A model generated the notes under the pieces. That model saw only the letters and a program-made list of their open reading frames with translations. It was not told the DNA's origin and made no database searches. Source: Glandiceps talaboti (lineage: Eukaryota; Hemichordata; Enteropneusta; Spengelidae). From it: 57,500 nt of DNA. Positions 31,700 through 57,500 of the stretch are shown in pieces (within the stretch, counting starts at the first letter, position 1; each line of letters starts with the position of its first letter). The stretch is from assembly GCF_964340395.1 (NCBI RefSeq), contig NC_135556.1:17796142-17853641 (forward strand), given 5' to 3'. The position numbers and the translations under genes are program-made.

Positions 31700-31860
31700 A
31701 AATGGCCTTGATCATCAAATGTGCTTCCAATGCAGTACTGTGTGTAAAGGGCCGTTGTGCCATTATGGGTCCATGCCATGGGAAATATATGTAAACCACC
31801 ACAGTTATGTGGGAAATCGCTTCATAGAAATGAACATTATTATCATTATTATCATTTCCA
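31700..31860 (+). mobile_element. 5'-truncated SINE copy
   Basis: The block with agggccgttgtgcc, gggtccatgcca and gtgggaaatcgctt, ending in an ATT-rich tail, parallels the 3' half of the complete SINE at 50275-50640 (agggccattgtgcc, aggtccatgcaa, gtgggaaagcactg). The orientation is the same. It is diverged and has no tRNA-like head. Confidence 0.6.
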
Positions 31861-32577
31861 GCGAGGTTGTTACATACAAGAGAAACGCCAGAAACCCCCC
31901 ATTTATGATGGATGTCTGTTATCATAATTATTACATTTTGTGTTTGTATCTGTCCTACTCTTTTTCACTTAGGCATGTAATTCGACTCAAACCCATGGAT
32001 TTGACCATTCCATGTAAGTTCTCACCAAGTGATACTTGAATGGGCTCAGCTCTTCACTTTGACTAACACAGGCATGAGTATTATTGTTCAAAACACTGTG
32101 ATCAGTGCATATACAATTATTGAAGTTGACGGTTTTTACATCGAATGTAAATACTTTATTGTCAACAATCCAAATTGTACTAGTGCGCTGGCACAAACAC
32201 CATGAGCGAAAAATAAGGTTACCACAAAACAAAAAATAGTCCAAGACATTTCTATGTTTATATATATACGTCTGAATGCTTTGTATACATCTAAAATTGA
32301 CAAATTGAATATCATGGAATTTTTACAATGGGACATAAGGGAAAAGAACTTGCGCGTAACGTGGTAAAACAATGTAAACACTTGTCACTACGATTATGAT
32401 ACAGACGGATAACCACAGACGTTGGAGAGGGTCGACTACCCAACGTCTATGGACTAACTGAGATGAAATGACGTTTGTCGTCGACTTCAAATGACAGTAT
32501 ACTGCACAAAAGCGGTCTTCAACAACACCGTGACATACTATAGGGTCGCGTTATCATCAGAGATTTGTTTGGTTTTT

Positions 32578-32592
32578 GTTGTTGTTGTTGTT

Positions 32593-32634
<42 letters not shown>
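32578..32634. repeat. (TTG)n microsatellite
   Basis: About 19 units with one interruption. It yields poly-Val or poly-Cys frames that are not genes. Confidence 0.95.
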
Positions 32635-32635
<1 letters not shown>

Positions 32636-33561
32636 TGTTTTTGGGGGGGCGGTTTCCGATCATTCGTCATATGTAAATGATATAGGGATGGTGCTAGTCA
32701 GACATAGTTCGATCAAGCACATATTATATAGTATGCTACGAATGCATCGGTGAGTAGCATGCACATATATATGTATGCTACGAATGCATAGGTGAGTAGC
32801 ATGCAGATACTATAAGGTGGGTCAGTGGAACTAATGCCACCGTGCCACAGTCAATATATCGCCGCTGGATAGATAAAGTTATTCGATCAAAATAGATTTA
32901 AAGAAGTACATTCCTCGATAAGCCGACAAGCCTCGATAAGATAGGGCTATGAGAATGACAGCACAAAAAAGGCATGCAAACATTACGTGTAGTCTGCCAT
33001 TTACTTACTTGGTGTTGGCGGAATGTAGGACGTTTTCCAGGGTGGGTTGATTACACCTCGTTGTAAAAACATCAGTGAAGATAAGGGTTTATTTGAAAGG
33101 ATAAATGATTAATGTAAACAACACTTATCTGTAGATTAGTCGAGTACAAAGGTGTTCAATGGAGATATATCTCCCCGTATACACCTCCTGATCATTGCAT
33201 GACCTATCTCCATGATCACTGCAAATAAAAATAAATGTTGCTTTTGAAACTTTAACAGCAATTATGGTTTAATGTATACTGTACCCCAGACCGTTGTTTA
33301 GTGGTTTGAGTGTTTATATACCAACCTGAGCATCTCTGAGCTTAATTATGTTTTGAGCCTATGGTTGGGTTGTGAAAAATAGTGATTCTAGTGTTTTGTC
33401 GCCTTGGGAATATATATTATTATATTTATGTACTGATGAAACATTTCAGTACAGATGGACATGTAATCAATATATTTTGTTGTGAGTGATATTCATACAT
33501 GTAACATATTAAGGGAAGATGCTCAAGAATCCATTATTTCGACCATTTGGTGTGTACGCAT

Positions 33562-33655
33562 GCATGTATGTATGTATGTGTGTATGTATGTATGTGTGTA
33601 TGTATGTATGTATGTATGTGTGTATGTATGTATGTATGTGTGTGTGTGTGTGTGT
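33562..33655. repeat. (TATG)n/(TG)n microsatellite
   Basis: Mixed TATG and TGTG units ending in pure TG, about 270 bases before the gene E start codon. Confidence 0.9.
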
Positions 33656-33923
33656 GGTACGTTGTGCCTCAGCGTGTGGACCCTATGGTGTTATACATGT
33701 TCTATTATTCTCTATAATAGTGATTCAAATATAATGGGTCAAACTTTGACCAATACCCTCATGTCACAGTTAACCATAGGCATCTTATCGGGACATGTGT
33801 TTCCAATGTTCAACGTCCAAATTAGGCTAGGATAACTGCCGGTACTCGGCGTACCAGACTGTACTGGGATCCAAATGCACTCAAAGTTGTTGCTGCCATT
33901 ACTGGAGCCTCCTCTCAGCCAAT

Positions 33924-38520
<4,597 letters not shown>

Positions 38521-39331
38521 TTTTTCAATCTGTATCCGAAGAATCTTGTTATGCGCAACAACTAAACTTTAATGACATAATATATTTTTCACAAATTTTA
38601 CAGTTGTGCTACAATACCATTGGCACTATTTTTAATTCTTGGCGAAACTGTGATTTTGTAATAACGATTTTTACATTTGTTTGACTAAGATGCAGCTGAA
38701 AAATGATTAATACATTTGCAAGGCAGTGTCATGATCACCAGTAAAGCTGAACAAACAAACAAACAAACAAACAAACAAACAAACAAACAAACAAACAAAC
38801 AAATAAATAAATAAATAAAGTTAGAATTGAACTAGGATAATAATATCAGAAAATTGTCCAGTTCTATGTTTATGATATTTGTACAACAAATAAATCGAGA
38901 TCCATTTGTTAAATAATATTCACACCGTTTAATAAAATTACAGTTGTACATTCCACTCGTGTCCCTTTTTTACAGAAGGATGACGACATACACACATCTA
39001 TGAAAATACTACTTGGATCACCAATTATTCTCAATTTTTTATTTCATTTTTATTATCAGTATTGTAGTCTAATATTAGTCAGGTTTGTAGTAACATTATA
39101 GTTCGTGTTAGTAAATTCACGGACAAGTAAGAAAAATTGTAACACATATCGTATTGGAACTAGACTCGACCGTAAAAAGTAGGGGAAGAGCGGCTTGAGA
39201 CGGAGATATGTCACTCTCTCACAAGGAGCTCGATCTCAGCTATTCAGTTTAAAACACAACACCATCATGCATCAGAAACTCATAGCCTCTTTATACAATA
39301 GTTTAGGGTTGAACTATTAAATACCTTTTTA

Positions 39332-40355
39332 GGGAACGAGCAGAATTTACGACAGGGAGGGCGGAGGAGAAAACACTTTAGAAAAAAATGCAGCCCCCCC
39401 CCCCTTCGCAGTCTTTGTAAGGTTTGTACGCATTTGTTTGTATTTGTATGTTCTGCGGAGCCTGTAATTGGGATTTCATTCCTGTTGGTTTTCCGAATAA
39501 ATAAATAAAGAAATAAAATCTCAAAAAGTTACATGCCCCAAAAAATGAACCCAAGAATTTACATAGCCCCAAAAGCCTACAAAGATTTTTATATATACAA
39601 CTATACAGTACACCCCATCCCATTTTCTGAAAACGTGTACGGTACACTATGGAGATGTAACACGGCAACCGAGAAGGCAAATGGATGTGATTATGAAACA
39701 AACATTTTCCTTTATTTAAAATAAAAATTGATATGAAATGAACTTCTTTCCGTCATTTAAATCAAAATTAATTACTGGTAATTTGTGATATCATGAGCCT
39801 TCTCGGTTGCCGTATTGTAACCTATACTTGGAGATTCTTAGCCAACAGGGCTTCCCATCACAATCTTGATTTGGGAGAGGAGCAGCATCACCATGATTGC
39901 TAATTGGGGGGGGGGGGAGGGTGGCAGGGAGAGGGTGTCCTCTCTCTTGGTAAGCACTGTTTTGAAAATGAAGACATGTAGTAGGCCATTTTGATGGGTA
40001 AAATTTCAAAACCATACAAACAATTGAAAGCCATAGAATACTAGAATATTGTCTTCAATATCCTTCAAGAGATTAAGGAACACACAAACACATTCTCTGC
40101 TCTGGCAGTCACCCACCTCATGATATTTTTATCATGGATGTATCTCCTAATACATCCGTGATTCAATGTAGGTTGAAGAACGTATTGCAGCAGAGCCACA
40201 AGAAATTTTGCAAATGTACTTGGTAAACGACTGCTCCTGGCATTTAAATTTAGTTCAAATCATGAGCAAAATATTACGTGACCCCCTTTCAGCTCAGAAT
40301 TTTCACGCACCCCAATTTTTTTTCGTGACCCCTGCCATAAATTCTGCCCGTTCCC
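39332..40355. mobile_element. Putative non-autonomous DNA transposon with terminal inverted repeats
   Basis: The ends 39332-39357 (GGGAACGAGCAGAATTTACG...) and 40330-40355 are inverted repeats of about 26 bases with a few mismatches. An inner inverted pair, gcaaccgagaaggc at about 39665 and gccttctcggttgc at about 39798, shows further fold-back structure. No transposase frame and no clear target-site duplication can be seen, so the superfamily is not assigned. Confidence 0.45.
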
Positions 40356-41630
40356 TTAATTCATGCACCTGTAATAAGCTTATCGTGAAGTTCGAACGAT
40401 TTCTGGCTTTTTGTACAAAAGTGTTGCTATACCATCGACATAAATATGCAGCCATTTCATGGGCATTGTTTTTTTTGTGTGGTAAGTTGTATCGCCAGGA
40501 TGTAGGCCACAGGCCGGGGGCGCGTAGTATTTCTTTATGGATCGTTGTTTCCTTGTCTACAGTCTAAATATGAAAAAAAATTGACTTGAATAAATTTCCC
40601 GTACCTGATTGATACATACAGTATGTAGTAGCATGGATTCGTGTGATTTTTCCTTAGGAAAACAGCAATCTAAGCAATACTAGACTGTGCTGTGTTCCTT
40701 CGATCATGATGTAGGCCGCACCGTCACGGTCAATGAGGTCAATCGACATGTGCAACTCCTGACTTCTACCCACAATGCATACCTGTATGTGGCATTGCGT
40801 CATATGCATGGTTATCGCCAGCTGATCAAGGATTATGGTACCACTTCCTTCCACACGTCGGCTGCAGTAGTACAGTACTAGGTGATACAACATGTACAAT
40901 ACATACCAATCGAAAAGGAATATGTGTTGCTACACTTTATTTGTTGTGTACACTTTGTAGCTTGCAGCGTGTCCCGATAAAAAGCTTTCTATTTTGGCGT
41001 GTACGAGGTAACATAACAAGTAGATTTCCTTTCCACCGCCATGATGTTGCTGTAGACGTACGTGTGTTCCAACTTCTTCAATCCAAGCACACTGATGATC
41101 ATCAGATGATGACAGTTTTCCTCACATATTGATTACATACGGTTATGTTTATTGGTAAGTAATGCTATGCTATGCTGTGCTATGAATACGAGTTAGGGGC
41201 GGCTGTCTGATGCCTCGGCCCTGCCCGCCCGTTTGCACCCCATGCCTCGTCCCCCATTTTTACCCAGCTCACCGATCCCATTCATTTTGACCCGTGTACT
41301 TGACGCAGGCCATCTGCATAGTCCGTCTAGTCTCAGACGATGAAAATAGTCCGTGGTTTAATACAAGGCAACGCTTACTTGAGTCATGGAAGTATAACCC
41401 AAGTTATACTTCCATGCTTGAGTACAGCAAACGGTGAAATCAGAATATATCCGCTTACGTAATAGTACTTCAATAGTACTTAAATATCGATTGCTCCCGG
41501 GCACTTCTTATATCTCCCGGGCAGTATTTAGTAGGACCGCTTCAATAGTACAGTCCGAGGAAGCTGTAAAAAATCAAACCTTAGGACTTAGTCAGGACAT
41601 GGAACTTGAAGTATAACCCACGGTCAGGAG

Positions 41631-41739
41631 CACAGGTACTCGAATCAATCTGTATGATTTTTAAAAAAAAATATGTATGGTAAATAAGACCCCATACATA
41701 TTTTTTTTTAAATCATACAGATTAATTCGAGTACCTGTG
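41631..41739. repeat. Inverted repeat (hairpin), about 49-bp arms
   Basis: cacaggtactcgaatcaatc at 41631 is mirrored by the segment ending 41739, with only a few mismatches and an 11-base spacer. A smaller hairpin with arms around catggaagtataac lies at 41373-41418, and part of it (gaagtataaccca) recurs just before this one. Confidence 0.75.
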
Positions 41740-43145
41740 GTCAGGAGTAGTAATAATGTGAACTCACTCTATACCGTGTTCACAAATGTGAGATGAAATA
41801 ACAATGTTGCCATTTTTGAGGTTGGCAGTGATTTTCTCTCTGAATAAATGCATCAAGTTGTCACTAAATCATGTTAATTGATTTCCAAACTCCAGTAGCA
41901 ACCTGTCAAATGTTCGTCAATACATTTTTGACTGCACAGCTCAGTAAAGACTCAGACCACAACTAGTTAGTGGTCTGAGGTAAAGACAATTGTTATCTCA
42001 AAAACTTGACTTCTGGGTTGTGAATAATAATTAGATGGTGTGTCCTCATAGCCAAGTATAATTTGAACAAGATGTTTCTATTAGACAGTCACATACATGA
42101 TCTTATCATATATACATCATGGGTTAGTGCTGGCTTATCAGTGAATTATGAGTAGTATGACCCAATATCTCATTATTTATTTGAAAGCACTGACTGATTT
42201 GCACGTTTTGGAGTATTTGGATCTCTGAAAGAAAACGGAGTCATGTGACCAATCTACATTTTTGTAAAATATCAAATTCTAAACTCAAATCAGAACCTCC
42301 TTGGACTAATGTAATAGCATAACAAAATCTATAAAGTTGTGAACAAAACTTATGCAAATAATCTTGAACGAGTTTAGCATCAACATTTTCATGGGTTTGA
42401 AAATACTTTAAACTTTTCCAAGTTTAGTACACTCTAATCTACATGTACTATGGTTTGTGTGTTTTAGATGACAGGATGATAACAAAAATGGGGTCGGCAT
42501 GGCTAGGTTACTTATATAGGATGCATGGAGTTCCGTTTTGTCATGTGACAACATAACATTCACATGTAGGCTGTGATTATACCGTTAGTCTCAAAATTTT
42601 GGAGTTAAAGTTTATATGAATCAATTATAGATGCAAAATTTTGGATACATGATTGTTTAGTCTGAGGCTGAGGAGGCTCTGACTTGAGTATGGAGTCAGT
42701 CAGATGACTCCGTTCTCTGTCAGAAATTTAACTGCTCTCAAACTTGTGAGCAAACACTGATGCCAACACTTTTGAAGTGGGCATTGGTTTTCTCCATGCA
42801 AAATATGTAAAGTTGTCAGTAAATGACTTTACTTCTCTTTCAATACATGTAATGCATTTCAAGGCCTCGATCTGGCCCATGTGCAAAAGGTTATAAAACC
42901 ATAAACAAAACTAAAGCAAAAATATACAATACTGGTTTACAGATCAAAGTGGTAATTTTTCATAAGAATTGGAGCAGTAGTTTTTTGAGATATTGTGTTC
43001 ACAGACATACACACAGACACACAGAGCAAAACAGTACCTCCCCTTATTGGAGGTAAAAACATGACTCTCCAAGGAATGCACGCATATAAACATTAATGAC
43101 TGCCAACCAATTCAAGCTGAACCACCTCTACGAAGTTATATCCTA

Positions 43146-43248
43146 CACTGTAAGATACGTCGTGATGTTTCGCCCTCACCGGCCTCCTCTCATGTTAGGG
43201 GTTGGCCGATGTTTGAGGGCGCCCCGTCACGGCGTACCTTACAGACTA
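43146..43248. mobile_element. Fold-back element (MITE-like), copy upstream of ANKH
   Basis: Imperfect inverted repeat: cactgtaagatacgtcgtga at the left end and a mirrored cacggcgtaccttacag at the right end. A related half copy lies at 44121-44195 in ANKH intron 1, and a short piece at about 43950-43970. Confidence 0.6.
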
Positions 43249-43409
43249 GTTATATCCCAGCCAATGATAACTTCATTTTAGTAATACCAGTGCATTTATT
43301 TGACTGTTCATTTATGTCTTTACAGCTTCTGGTTGCCATTTCCAAGTGCTTTCATTTCAAAGTTATCCATCTTGTTTTCTTAGCGTGACTTTTTGGTACA
43401 TTTTACAAG

Positions 43410-54301
<10,892 letters not shown>

Positions 54302-54696
54302 CAAAGGATAATTCCATAGTCCTATGCAATTACAACTTCAGTGAAGTATTTAGAGTCACAGAGAGTATGTTAGTAATACTGTACACATATCAGTAATTTA
54401 CAAAATATGCTTTATAGGTATATGAGTAATTTACAGATGATGCAGGTTACATAGGTAATATTGTATGGGGTTTCCATTTACAGTGTATTTTGACTTAATA
54501 GTAGGTACACCGTCCAAACATGCAATAAAAACGGGTTCCATACATATCAGTACATTCATCCATTAGTCAATCTGAGGACATTTCATAATTTACTGAGGTG
54601 AACATTTATTACAGGGTACTTACAGGAGGGGGGGGGGGGTTCGTAACAGCTTGTTTATGTTTTCACACAGCTCTGAAATTCCACAAGTAAGTTTTT

Positions 54697-54702
54697 AATA
54701 AA
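54697..54702 (+). other. Candidate ANKH polyadenylation signal
   Basis: AATAAA about 400 bases after the ANKH stop. The hexamers at 54524 and 55334 are alternatives. Confidence 0.35.
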
Positions 54703-55787
54703 CCATGTCATGATAAAGAGACTCAACAGATATCAAATTAGGCAAAATACAGACAGTTACATGTATTTTAGTCACTATGGATTTGCCTACAGCAATTTTA
54801 TAACAACTACCATGCTCTGAATTATTAACAACACACTTTGATCACATCTTGGTTAGTTTGTCTTGAATTTAAAGACATTGTACAAAAAAAAGATGCCTTT
54901 TGATCATAACCTTTGACCTAAAATCAACTCAAAATAACCTGAAATATTCAGAATTCAAAATGTTTCCGTATGAAGAATATCCAACTTCCTGGCCGAGTTC
55001 TTGCTGTTGACCTTGCAAACATTTACACCACTGAGTAATGACTCTAATTCATATTGGATAGTTCATATTGTTGCAGTTCTTGTCTCCCAAGAAGACCAGT
55101 GAGGGCGCCACCCCTAATGGATTCAAGGGGAAACAAAAGTGCTCAGGGAAACCCCAGACACTTCAATAGAGTCAAATTGAACGATTTTTTTTTTATTTAC
55201 ATGTATCTCTCTTTTAACATTAGCTAACGGAAAATAATATTGTGAAGTAAATGCTGTTTTAATCTCTGATTTGTATGCTTTTATTTGATGTATTTTTTAT
55301 GGAAATTTATTGAAATTGTGTAATTTTATTTACAATAAAGTATTTTTAGGTCCCAGATTTTCTGTATGTATCACTGTAGTTCAGCTTTATGTGTTTCAAA
55401 GATGTAAATTGTATGACACTCTCGGTGATTTCTTGAAAACAAAATCGGCAGAGCTCGAGCATCTTGAATGTTATAAATTGGCAAGTATGGCGGCAGTAAT
55501 CCAAATCATTTTCCTGATGAGGCATTCTTCATATTTTGTTTTCATGTTCTATTAAAATAACTTCATAATATCGGCAACTCTGAAGTTGATTCGACTTTTT
55601 AAAAGAAATGATAAACTCAACTGACTTGTCAGTGAAAAACATATTAATTTGAAGGCTGGTATTTGTGCATTTACAGGATGATATATACTTTGTTTATGTA
55701 TTGTCTCAGTCTAAACTTGTATAGTAAAGTCTTCGTACTGGTATTATTCACACACGACTTCCCTTTCTTTAATTACATATCGTCATC

Positions 55788-55793
55788 TTTATT
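55788..55793 (-). other. Candidate polyadenylation signal of the scavenger-receptor gene
   Basis: AATAAA on the minus strand, about 550 bases past the receptor stop codon. Confidence 0.35.
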
Positions 55794-56343
55794 TCCGAGG
55801 TGGAGACTACGTTAACGTCGACCTTGGCAGAGATTACCTGTCCAAGATGTACAATACATGAATATAAACAGATCTACCAGTTGTGTCATACTGTGCGTGG
55901 TATGATAGATGCTGGATCTCACATCAATATAACAGCTATGCAGTGTACACATTGTCATTCTCTTTACTGTTGTCAACCAGATGTGTAGTTTCATCCGGAG
56001 TACTTTCACCCCCGGGAGATGAATTGTACGATATCTGATCCAGAAAACAGAATCAATGTATACATGAATTCCTTACAGTGTGTGTGTGTGTGTGTCTGTG
56101 TATGTGCCTGTGTATGTGTATGTGTGAGTCTGACTATTTGTCTGTCTGTCTGTCTATGTTTGTATGTGTCTGTCTGTCTCTGTCTGTGTTTGCCTAAGGT
56201 TTAGATAAACATTATTGCGGTGTATATCTGGCACGCTCTAGTAATGAAACACGATTACCGTGTTCCCGGACAGTGTCACTATAGTAGATCATAATACAAT
56301 CGTCTTGAATGGAGTATCATTCGAGTAACGATTAGCCCTCATT

Positions 56344-57369
56344 TCATGGGATTGATGAGCTCGAGATTCGATACGCTGGTCCGGATTTGTTCAATTTCTC
56401 AATTTGGCCTGCCTTACCAGTCATTCTTGTCAATTCAATCGTATTTCTCACCTGTTCGGAATTCCTCTTCCTGTAGTGTCGTATAATTAATATGACTGAA
56501 ATCACGATTAAAAGTATTCCAATTGCTCCGACAACCCAGGGAACAACTTTGGTTATTTCAACAGGCATCTGTACACTTGACTTGTATTCACTTATAGTAT
56601 CATCATCTAACTCTGTACTCTGTTGAACACACGTGTAAATAAAATAGCATGATATTATTGACAGGATTTTGTAATTGTTAAATTTAAATAAAAAGTTAGT
56701 TTATAATCTCACCAGCACGCGTACGTTAACTCGTCAGGTGATTTATTTCTGTGTACTGTCTGAAATTCAATCATTGCCACATTGTCTGTTGTCATTGTTG
56801 TCTTTTATTTGTTGTTTTTATTTGGGGTTTAAATTCGAAATCGAAATCCTGCTCAGATAATACAATTGAAATGATTTGATATGAGGTTAGTTAGACTCTC
56901 ACACACTCTCGAGAACGTCGCTAGCAGCAAGCGACTGTTTTGTATGTACCTACATCTACCGCCTACGTCTAATATCCTTGTACTGTGTTGTACTTGTACC
57001 AGTTAGTCCTATGTAGTATTGATATTGATATTTCATTGAGAGACGTTTGAAAAGTGGTTCTTTCTTTTTCTAGATAAAGTATGACATTGAGAAACTTGGA
57101 ATACAACCTCAGACCATTACAGAAAATGTTAGTATAGTAGTGTCTCACATACAAACTATACAAAATACAAAATGTGGTCAATTTTACAGTGTGCTTACAC
57201 ATGACATGTAACGCGTACAAATTTATCTGCTTGTCAGTCAAAACTGTATATATATATATTGGATACCTTAGAAATGATGGGTCATTAGGAGACACTGGTT
57301 TGATATAAGAACCTTACCTCATTTAGCCAGAGTACAGGGAAGAACATCTCCTGCAATTTTGCTGTTTGG
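56344..57369 (-). CDS. CD36/SCARB-family scavenger receptor, last two coding exons (partial)
   Basis: Minus-strand exons 57318-57369 and 56344-56619. A donor GTAAGG follows the first (57317-57312) and a TTCAACAG acceptor precedes the second. The frame joins MFFPVLWLNE to STELDDDTIS. The first motif is typical of the end of the CD36/SR-B/LIMP-2 ectodomain. The terminal exon then encodes a membrane segment (VVPWVVGAIGILLIVISVIL), a basic stop-transfer IIRHYRKRN and a cytoplasmic tail of about 42 residues ending SSSIP. That tail is longer than in mammalian CD36. Family role: two-pass membrane receptors that bind lipoproteins and anionic lipids, with the second membrane span near the C-terminus. 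The N-terminal part lies beyond the window edge, so the subfamily cannot be told. Confidence 0.8.
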
Positions 57370-57500
57370 CTGGAGAAAAGGTCAAAAAATTATGTATAAT
57401 TTCAAAACCAAGCATATGTATCAACTTTGACGTATTACAAATGTAATCGGCATATCATTGTGTCAGTGGTGATCAAATCTGAACATAGAGGGATTGGTGT

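Larger units (their letters stand above)
30282..33923. other. Intergenic D-E: 3' UTR, possible promoter relic, SINE piece, microsatellites
   Basis: AATAAA hexamers lie at 30539-30544 and 30935-30940 after gene D. A short stretch at about 31082-31180 resembles the B/C promoter (gactagtgacgt, then ggtcataa-tgctttcg). A 5'-truncated SINE-like copy lies at about 31700-31860. Simple repeats include TTG (32578-32634) and TATG/TG (33562-33655). Frames of 60-117 codons in this region lack domain features and mostly run through simple repeats. Confidence 0.5.
38521..43409. other. Gene-poor spacer between the array and ANKH
   Basis: The spacer holds the gene E 3' UTR with an AAAC then AAAT tract (38754-38818) that supplies AATAAA-like hexamers. 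It also holds a putative 1 kb inverted-repeat element (39332-40355), hairpins at 41373-41418 and 41631-41739, and a fold-back element at 43146-43248. No gene is supported. A possible 5' untranslated ANKH exon could begin after the ttacag at about 43326. Confidence 0.5.
54302..56343. other. ANKH 3' UTR and convergent intergenic stretch
   Basis: AATAAA hexamers lie at 54524-54529, 54697-54702 and 55334-55339 on the + strand, after the ANKH stop. A reverse-strand AATAAA lies at 55788-55793 for the convergent receptor gene. A TG/TCTG-rich simple tract lies at about 56080-56190. No independent gene is supported. Confidence 0.5.

Noticed and set aside
31361-32039. Overlapping + and - strand frames of about 100 codons between genes D and E
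   Set aside because: They overlap a SINE-derived segment and each other on opposite strands, and show no domain, signal peptide or splice context.
55800-55988. 62-codon + strand frame with CPRC and CTHC pairs, suggesting a zinc ribbon
   Set aside because: It is short, isolated, antisense to the receptor 3' UTR, and has no splice partners. The Cys pairs may be chance.

Overview
The window is animal nuclear DNA. It is AT-rich, has spliced genes with GT/AG introns, and carries dense microsatellites, minisatellites, fold-back elements, tRNA-derived SINE copies and a hammerhead-ribozyme palindrome. The genes and repeats fit a marine invertebrate (spiralian or invertebrate deuterostome). The sequence alone does not fix the phylum.

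Region 1 (about 1.28-38.5 kb, all + strand) is a head-to-tail array of five related genes, called A to E here. Each has a signal-peptide exon, a 33-42 nt mini-exon, a 1.15-1.27 kb exon with one complete bacterial-type sphingomyelinase C-like catalytic domain, a second 36 nt mini-exon, and a second exon of about 1.2 kb with another such domain and a hydrophobic C-terminal tail that looks like a GPI-anchor signal. All internal boundaries are phase 1, so mini-exon plus big exon is a symmetric cassette that could be duplicated within a gene. Intact products are 826-878 aa. Gene B has a frameshift in domain 2. Gene E has Asp changed to Asn next to the last catalytic His of domain 2. Gene A alone has an intron inside domain 2. 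Promoters, introns and downstream sequence were copied together with the genes, and gene D looks like a conversion mosaic. Inference: these are secreted or surface-anchored phospholipid phosphodiesterases of possible bacterial ancestry. Their substrate and role are unknown.

Region 2 (38.5-43.4 kb) has no gene that can be supported. It holds a putative 1 kb inverted-repeat transposon and several fold-back repeats.

Region 3 (43.4-54.3 kb, + strand) is a complete ANKH (progressive ankylosis) gene in 12 coding exons, 487 aa. Its introns hold a SINE, several fold-back elements, a minisatellite with a unit of about 60 bp and a 57-bp minisatellite of about 19 copies.

Region 4 (55.8-57.5 kb, - strand) holds the last two coding exons of a CD36/SCARB-family scavenger receptor, convergent with ANKH. 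The rest of that gene lies beyond the right edge.

The two observations most worth following are the five-gene array of two-domain sphingomyelinase-like genes and the 88-bp perfect palindrome in gene D intron 4, each arm of which encodes a type I hammerhead ribozyme.
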